64,000 bases of DNA, taken from Poa pratensis. Its lineage: Eukaryota; Streptophyta; Magnoliopsida; Poales; Poaceae. The notes below the pieces were generated by a model, which was not told where the DNA came from, made no database searches, and saw nothing but the letters and a program-made list of their open reading frames with translations. Below, piece after piece: positions 57,641 to 64,000 of this stretch. The stretch lies in NCBI GenBank assembly GCA_947311845.1, contig CAMZMU010000123.1:13917347-13981346 (forward strand), written 5' to 3'. The position numbers were made by a program, and so were the translations under genes. How positions within the stretch are numbered: position 1 is the first letter of the stretch; the number at the start of each line of letters is the position of its first letter.

Positions 57641-57777
57641 ACATGGAAGACGAATTATGTGTACACTTTGTAATTTGAGATTATGTGTTTCTGTACATTT
57701 TGTACTGGAAAAAAATTACATGTAACCCACTAGGCTCCTATGTTCTACCGTAGCTTTTTTTTAGCAAATGCTAAGTA

Positions 57778-57916
57778 CTCCCTCCGTTCCTAAATATAAG
57801 ATGTTTTAGATGTTACACATGTTGTCTTGATACATACACAAATGAGTGAACATATACATATAATATGTCTAGATACATTTGTATACATGTGTATGTGGAC
57901 AAACTAAGTCAGGAAG
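57778..57916. mobile_element. Decayed Stowaway-type MITE
   Basis: It starts CTCCCTCCGTTCCTAAATAT after TA (57776-57777) and ends near TCAGGAAG before TA. The right end has lost the GGAGGGAG consensus. The interior matches the TAGATACATTTGTAT-type core seen in other grass Stowaway MITEs. Confidence 0.65.
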
Positions 57917-58056
57917 TACGTAGCTAGCTACCTAGTTGTACGATCGAAAACAGGAGGAGGCAGCTAGCTAGCTGTATGATCGAAACGGGAGGGGGAGATT
58001 CCGTGCGTTGCTTGTCCTGCTCGCTCCACGTTCCTGCTCGCTCCAGTCAGCCTCCA

Positions 58057-58098
58057 CTAGTGGAATTTCGTGCGGCGTCACGCCGCAACTCTTTTGAA
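58057..58098 (-). mobile_element. Helitron 3' terminus, minus strand
   Basis: On the minus strand a hairpin GCGGCG-TGA-CGCCGC is followed by 11 bases (ACGAAATTCCA) and CTAG, then T. These are all the elements of a Helitron 3' end. The matching 5' TC end, at a higher coordinate, was not located, so only the terminus is annotated. Confidence 0.6.
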
Positions 58099-60700
58099 TG
58101 TTTTTATTAGTAGTGTATGTTGTTGTTGATTGTTTTAACTGGCAGTGTATGTTGTCGATGGTATTGTATTGTATATTAAGTGGATGATCGTGTATTTTTG
58201 TATGCAGATGGGTTGTTTGTAGATAAGTAATTATGTAGCAGCACTACAGCCATCACGTTGGTGGCAGCAACATCACACCAGCACTATCACATCAGACCCG
58301 GAGTGGATGCAGAGAAAAACAGAGGAGACATGTCCGAGCTTGGGGCTTGAGGTGGAGTTCTTAGCTGACATGGAACTGAGTCGAGGAGGCCATTGCTGTG
58401 GATGGGGAGGCGCAGCAGGAGGTGCAGTTAAGCAAGAGCGGTGACACCTGCTTTGTCATATTGTAAGTATAGTGGTGTGAAGAATTCAAATTTGAAAATG
58501 TACGCAATCAAAAGTTGTTCGGATTTAAATTTGTAGGAATTTTGGAAAAAGTTTGCATTTATAAGATGTATTTATTTTTGAATTGTGTTTACGTTTATTA
58601 AATGGTCAGGTCTGAAAGACTTTCAAATTCTTTGAAACATTCAAATTTGGAATTTGATCGTATGCTATAAATAGCAAGCGTTTATTTTTCTGTTCATGTT
58701 GTTACATTTGTCATATTTTTCCGACGGATAAATTTGAAATTATTGTTGTACTTCATATTTCACATATTTCTTATCTTTTTCCTTTGCTGAAATAATATTC
58801 CAAATATTTGTGTTTTTTTTTAGACAAACGACTTCGTTGTTATAAATTGGAACATTGCTTATGTTTTTTAGACAAACGACTTCATTATTAAGAGAGATGT
58901 GAAATGTTCGGAGTATTGTAAAAAAAATGACTACATTACTATTTGTTTAAGGAATTGGAATATTGTTTAAACAGTACTTCCTTTTTTATCTTTTGTTTTT
59001 GCTCAAACAATACTCGGAATATTTCACATTTCTCTTCTCTTTCATAGATCATTTAAAAATAATCGGAGAAATTAAATAACCTAGTAAAGACTACTGTGGA
59101 CGTTGTGATTCAAAATGCAAAATTCGTCGTAATTTGTTGTGTGTAGTATATGTAAATTTTGTAGCAAATTTGGATATTAAAATATGCATGTAGTTTGACA
59201 TAGATGTTTAATTAAGCTCCATAATCAGGAGGAATACACTATATAAGTTTCTTGTAAAACCAACTTTATTTATTTAGAGGCAATGTATTTAGGTTGTATC
59301 TAAATATAAGTTGTATTCATTTTTTGAATTTTGTTTACGTTTATTTAATGATCAGATTTGAAAGGCATTCAAATTTTTTGGAAATATTCAAATCTAGAAT
59401 TTGATCGTACGATATAAATAGAAAGCGTTCATTTTTCTTGTTCGCGTCGATATATTTGTTATATCTGGTTTTTTTTGCGTTTATTAAATGCTCAGATTTG
59501 AAATGAATTCAAAATTTCAGCTCATAAATTGTAGTTAAAAAATTGTTTACTATGGGTCTCATATTTTGAAGAAACAATTAACGGAGAAGGTTAAAGAAAA
59601 TATTGCAAAAAAAATTTGTTTAAAAGTTGTGTCAAAAATGTGAGCGTGAGAAAAAGATCTATGACTTTGCAAAAGTCTTATAAATCGCATTCAAAAATTT
59701 GTTCATCGTGTGAAAATATCTTTAAAAATTATTGATGGAAATTTTACAGAAACTACTCTTTTAATTAAACAGGAATTAAAGCTGATTATTCATGTAGGGA
59801 AACAAATTCAATTTGAAATTTATGTTAGCGGAATAAGTACTGTTGAACAATCGTTGCTAAGAAATTGTTGTGAAAATATGTTTCTAGTTTTAAATTTTAC
59901 ATGGGTACGGAGCAATAGTAGTCTTTTAAGTTAAAGTAGTAACAAAATTAACAACATAATGTTAAATACACTCTACGGAACATTTAATTTGCACATTGAT
60001 ATGAAAGAAAAATATAATAGTAGTGAATGTTGTTGTAAATGTAATCTTTAGATGATATTTTGAATTTTTCAAGTCAGTAAGTAAGTAGTAAATAAATCGC
60101 AAAATGTGGAACTTGAGTTGAATTGGATGAAAGATCTGATTAGCACAACAAATAAATGAGTGAGTAATAGCACCTATTTAAAAAAATATGTCACATCATC
60201 AGATCAAGATGCATCAATAAACTAAATCTAACTAAATCCTTTGTAGATTATGTTCCTCGTTTTAATAATTCGCTGGTGCAAAATACTAAAGCGTAAGAAT
60301 AAAACAGAAAATTTAGGCCAATTTAATATTTGACACATTTACGGAATTTTACTACTGAAATCTCTGAAAACTATAAACGTCGATACAGTGCAAACAATAT
60401 GGATTGTATGACCAATTAAAGGTACTGAAATGCATTCTAGATTGTGAAGTTAAATTTAAATGGAGTTGGATTGGTTGACAGATGTCATTTTCATAAGCTC
60501 TATAATTAATATTGAAAGGTTATATTGTTTCTTCTAATTTATTTATTTTTAAAGTTGTTTAATCGTGCATGGAAATTTGTTAGTTGTAAAGGTTTCATTT
60601 TCCTGCAAATTTTGATATATTATTTGTATTTTTCTGAATGACAGATTAAAAGATATGATTTTTTATTTTTTTTTAGCATTTTCTGTAATTATTTTTTAGA
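58099..60700. other. AT-rich DNA with internal direct repeats, no gene
   Basis: No coding region is supported. A block at about 58578-58710 recurs at about 59323-59455 (GTTTACGTTTATT..., then AATTTGATCGTA...ATATAAATAG...AAGCGTT), and a third partial copy lies near 59478. These may be inside the minus-strand Helitron ending at 58057. Confidence 0.5.
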
Positions 60701-60713
60701 GCTGACAGGAGGA

Positions 60714-61283
60714 TTGGTTTTTTTGTTTGTGAAACCAATTACGGAAAATAGTAAAAAGCTGACAGTGGGGTCGCATCACGTAAGCGTGACGTCTGCGACG
60801 CCATTGACACTCTGCCGAGCTCGGGCGAGCATGGTTCGCTCGCCCAAGAACGTCCGCGAAGCTGAGACCGAGCGGATGCGCGCGAGAGCGTCGCGGGGAG
60901 GCGAGTGGCGGCGGGATGGGACCATTTTGTCACCAGAACGTCGTCGGCGGCGACGAAACGCGGCGGCGGGCAACGTGGATGTCAACGGCGATTCCGGCGC
61001 GCACACGTCTTCCTGGCAGGCAAATCATGGCAAGGAGGGAGAAGAGGCGACGGCGAAGCTCTCCGTGGGCTCCGTTTCGAGCGGGGAGGTGCGTAACGGC
61101 GGTGATGGGCGTCGGCGGCGGCGGCGATTTCCGGACGCGCGGAAGAGAGAGGAGAGGAAGAGGGAGTTGTGGATGTTTTTGCAGAAACATCCCTATACTT
61201 TGCCAAAATTACAACTTAGTCCTTTTCGGGGGGTTTTCTACAAATTGTGGACTACTGTTCAACACTGTTCCTTAGAACAGTAG
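60714..61283. other. GC-rich island, uncertain coding status
   Basis: About 400 bp of sharply higher GC content in AT-rich surroundings. Long frames occur on both strands, rich in Arg and Ala. The minus strand looks like a gene or TE 5' end. No domain, intron or TATA is convincing. Confidence 0.3.
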
Positions 61284-61894
61284 CAGGCACGCTGAGGGAT
61301 CGCTAAATGGTTTGTCTTTCATATAGTTAGGATGTGCCTGAGTTAGAACTTTGCGAAGGAACCTTTTTTTATTGGTACCTCTAATTTCAAATTTTATCCA
61401 TCTTACCATTTCGGCCCGACAAAGTTGAGACCAGCCCAAAGCAGTCTTGGCTCATTAACACCCAGTAGTGCTTTATAACCCAGGCCCGATGGTCCATATC
61501 TCTACTATACAATACAGGTAGTGTTTTTTTCCTTCGTCCATCGGTACGGTGGTACGTCGTACGTATCGGTAACGATCGTGATCGGTAGAAAACCAAAGGC
61601 GTGCGCTTAGCGCCTCTCCTCGCTAAAAAAAAAAACCAGTTCGTCGATCGATAAAAAACCCGCACGTACAAGATCTTGCATCCTTAAGAGTCTCGTAACA
61701 TCCGTGGACGGGCGACGATGAATCTGTGTATAAGCAGAAACTAACGTAGACACGTAAGCCTCGTCCTAGATTGGGCCTTGCTTAATCCTGGTTATGACCG
61801 GTGTCCTAGCTGTATGTGGGCCAACGTGGATCCTTTCCTTAATTCTTTTTACCGTGGCCGACTCGGTTACGTAGCGACCGCGTTTCCGGCCGAT

Positions 61895-62179
61895 TGATCG
61901 CTATATATGTACGTCCGCGGCGGCGGCGCTGCGCACACACCAACCCACCCCACGACCACGACAAGCAGTAGCAGACGCGACGGAGCAACTCGAACCAACC
62001 AGCAGGAGCAACTCGAACCAAACAGCAGCAGACGCCCAAAGGACTACAGGAGCAACTCCAAGTTCATCTTTTTAATTGATGACAGATTTATGCAGTATGG
62101 AAACACTGATGCAGACGAGAAATTTGGGACCCAATCTCCAATCATAGATGTCAAGGAGCAAAGAAGGAAAAAAAGATAG
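61895..62179 (+). other. Possible captured first exon in Helitron 3
   Basis: A TATATAT motif (61901-61907) lies close to an ATG whose frame gives 90 residues, first Thr/Ser/Arg-rich, then FIFLIDDRFMQYGNTDADEK. It may be a promoter/exon capture. Not identified. Confidence 0.3.
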
Positions 62180-62384
62180 AGATAGATATGCACGGATGAC
62201 CAACGAATAAAAACAAGAAAAAATGAAAAGGCGTCGTGAAGCTTATTAGCAAAGCAAAACAATTAAGGATTTAACCCGGGGAGGAAGAAATATGCAGATT
62301 TAAAGCCTGAACAAAAGACAAAAAAATGCGTGCGAGAAAAGCAGAAATATGCAAATATGCATGCAGCCAGAACAAAAAAAAAAA

Positions 62385-62614
62385 CTAGAATAGAGCAAAT
62401 TATAGCTAATCGTGAGTTTAGACGCAACACACCATGCAAAGAATCAATTACGATGGTGAACCCTGCATATGTCGAATCAGAAGAGGAAGTTAGTAAAAAA
62501 GGCTAGAATAGAGCAAATTAGAGCTAATCGTGAGTTTAGACACAACACACCATGCAAAGAATCAATTGCAATGGTGAACCCTGCGTATGTCGAATCAAAA
62601 GAGGAAGTTAGTAT
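62385..62614 (+). repeat. 118-bp tandem duplication in Helitron 3
   Basis: Units start at 62385 and 62503 with CTAGAATAGAGCAAATTA and run through GAGGAAGTTAGTA. They differ by about six substitutions and a small terminal indel. Confidence 0.85.
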
Positions 62615-62959
62615 GTAGATCTTCGATGTATACCAAGGGATAATATGCGATCGATTTCAACCAATAGTTGTTTGTTATTCACTCCGGACGTAGCAACGCA
62701 CGGGTGCTCTTTTTATTTGAGGTGTCAAATCATGTACATATGCTTGCTCTGTATTTTCTATTTCCAATTTCCAGAAATTGCAAGTGTACATATTTTTAGT
62801 TGGAGATGAACGTATTCAGATTATGCATGTTGTAGTCTTGCAAGTTAGACACATAGAGCTATATTTTTGCCATTAGTTGGATGATTTTCTGGTGCAAGAA
62901 ATGAAATTCATATGATAATTATAGCATATACCGTTGCAACGCACGGGCAATTTGCTAGT

Positions 62960-64000
62960 AATACTATTATTTACAACATGTGTGATCGCGCAATTCTATT
63001 TTGAAGTGTGCACACCCTCTACATTTTTTTTTGGCTACGCCACTGCCACTCTGATACCACTTTTGGAGAATGTACTACGCACTCTGCAAAACAAAACAAA
63101 TCTACACATATGCACACAAACAAGATCACCATCCAATTAGGTTCCAGTGCTTGAAGAACATATCTACCAAAACAAAGACGATTGCCTCAGCAAGATTTTC
63201 CTTTCATTCTTCCTCAATGTTGTTTGTGAAATCCGGTTCTTCTCAGGTTTATAGTCATGGTTCTTTCTTAGTCCCATCTCTACTGCAACATTGGACATGA
63301 GGGTTTCTTCTCATCCAGCAACTCGCGAATGAAATGAGAGAGAGTGCAAATTTCTCTAATTCCATAATATTCAAAATATTAGGGATATATACACATTAAT
63401 AGATAATAGAAAAATAGGTGTAGGCAACGGATAACGTACCCTTGACACCATCGATGAAGCGGAAGATGACTCTAGTCGATGCCCATTCCCAAAGCTAGGT
63501 TATACCTCCCAGCCGCGAGAATATATACCCGCAAAGCTCCTATGCAACGCCGACCGTCGATATAGTGGAAGTAGTCGATGTAATCGGCGACGATTCCCGC
63601 AATTAGGTTTTAGTATACCTCCTAGCTGCGAGAATATCTCATTATGAAAGTTCCCACGATCAAGCGCCAAAGTGGACAACACCTCCGATGTATCTCGCGC
63701 TATACCAACATCTCTATCCGTCACAATGTTACACTTAACAATGTGTCCCCATGACCTATGACATCCTCGTAACATGTTACTTACTATATGTTCATGATCA
63801 AGAAAACTAGATCATCAATAATTCATGAACCAATCCAAAAGTCTCACTAAGTATATGTATTTGGTCTTTATTATTCTACATATGTATTCAGGTTTTCCTC
63901 TTTGTCAGTAAGAACATATTATAATTATAGCTTAGATTATAAACTCAATCATTAACATAAAGGAAGTATAATAATAATAGTAAATTTAATATTGCCTTTA
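62960..64000. repeat. Unclassified dispersed repeat, copy 2 (runs off the window)
   Basis: Direct-orientation match to 33310-34330 over its whole length, with scattered substitutions. It continues past position 64000. Helitron 3 inserted at or next to its left edge. Confidence 0.7.

Larger units (their letters stand above)
61499..62958 (+). mobile_element. Non-autonomous Helitron (Helitron 3), 1.46 kb
   Basis: It starts TCTCTACTATACAATACAGG after A (61498). It ends with hairpin arms CCGT...ACGG in CCGTTGCAACGCACGGGC, then CAATTTG, then CTAG (62955-62958), followed by T. These are the best-known grass Helitron termini. There is no target duplication, as expected. It has no helicase, holds a small exon-like region (61907-62179) and a 118-bp tandem duplication, and lies directly before repeat copy 2 at 62960. 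Confidence 0.9.

Noticed and set aside
57399..57725. Cys/Leu/Tyr-rich 108-residue frame resembling a membrane protein
   Set aside because: It lies wholly in a degenerate tandem repeat, so openness and composition follow from the unit sequence.
60714..61283. 189-residue open frame in a GC-rich island
   Set aside because: Similar long frames exist on the opposite strand, the composition is simple Arg/Ala/Gly, and no domain, splice site or promoter supports it. I kept it as an island only.
1..64000. CRISPR arrays, bacterial operons, phage or organelle genes, tRNA/rRNA genes
   Set aside because: None is seen. Regular repeats in the window are minisatellites or tandem duplications, and all recognisable genes are plant nuclear or transposon genes.

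Overview
This window is nuclear DNA of a grass, most likely a Pooideae (Triticeae-type) cereal relative. Three things point there: intron-containing plant gene families, CTCCCTCCGT-type Stowaway MITEs, and deeply nested LTR, CACTA and Helitron insertions. There is no prokaryotic organisation, and I saw no CRISPR array, rRNA or tRNA gene.

Left part (1-15 kb). An isolated amino acid permease exon lies near a fold-back TIR element and several Stowaway MITEs. Two paralogous transmembrane-9 superfamily (TM9SF/TMN, EMP70-type) genes follow, both on the minus strand (5006-6975 and 11766-13727). Each has a single coding exon and a 5'UTR intron. The second is intact. The first carries an apparent one-base loss near 5459 that cuts off its last membrane segments.

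Middle part (15-38 kb). A tyrosyl-tRNA synthetase-like gene runs on the plus strand from about 15.0 to 31.7 kb. It still has matching splice sites, but it has lost its central exons, the His of the HIGH-type motif, the whole KMSKS loop, and reading through exon F (TAA at 26969). Its introns hold a Ty1/copia element (18104-26568, TSD ATAAT) and a CACTA transposon (27352-30797, TSD ATT). A Helitron (22101-25693) sits inside that copia element and carries a piece of an SPB1/FtsJ rRNA methyltransferase gene. The CACTA carries an uninterrupted gene for a WRN-like DEDDy 3'-5' exonuclease and a broken B3-domain gene. The 3' end of the locus is duplicated about 5 kb downstream. Inside the second copy lies a small two-exon gene for a secreted cysteine-rich defensin-like peptide (36745-37132) with its own TATA box.

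Right part (38-64 kb). A second copia element (38742-55754, TSD GGCAG, 110-bp LTRs) has been hit three times: by a 7.7-kb minus-strand Helitron inside its 5' LTR, by a second member of the same CACTA family inside its integrase region, and by a 1.73-kb solo LTR (TSD CACCC) at its pol stop codon. Removing these on paper leaves about 4.8 kb, a normal copia length, and the pol frame continues across the CACTA. Beyond it are a poly(A)-tailed retroposon with a 17-18 bp target duplication, a degenerate minisatellite, a Helitron 3' terminus, a complete 1.46-kb Helitron (61499-62958) and the second copy of an unclassified repeat that runs off the window.

The likely functional genes are the intact TM9SF gene, the defensin-like gene, possibly the frameshifted TM9SF gene, and possibly the exonuclease gene carried by the transposon. 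Most of the remainder is layered mobile DNA whose insertion order can be read from target duplications and restored frames. All alignments and percentages were done by eye.
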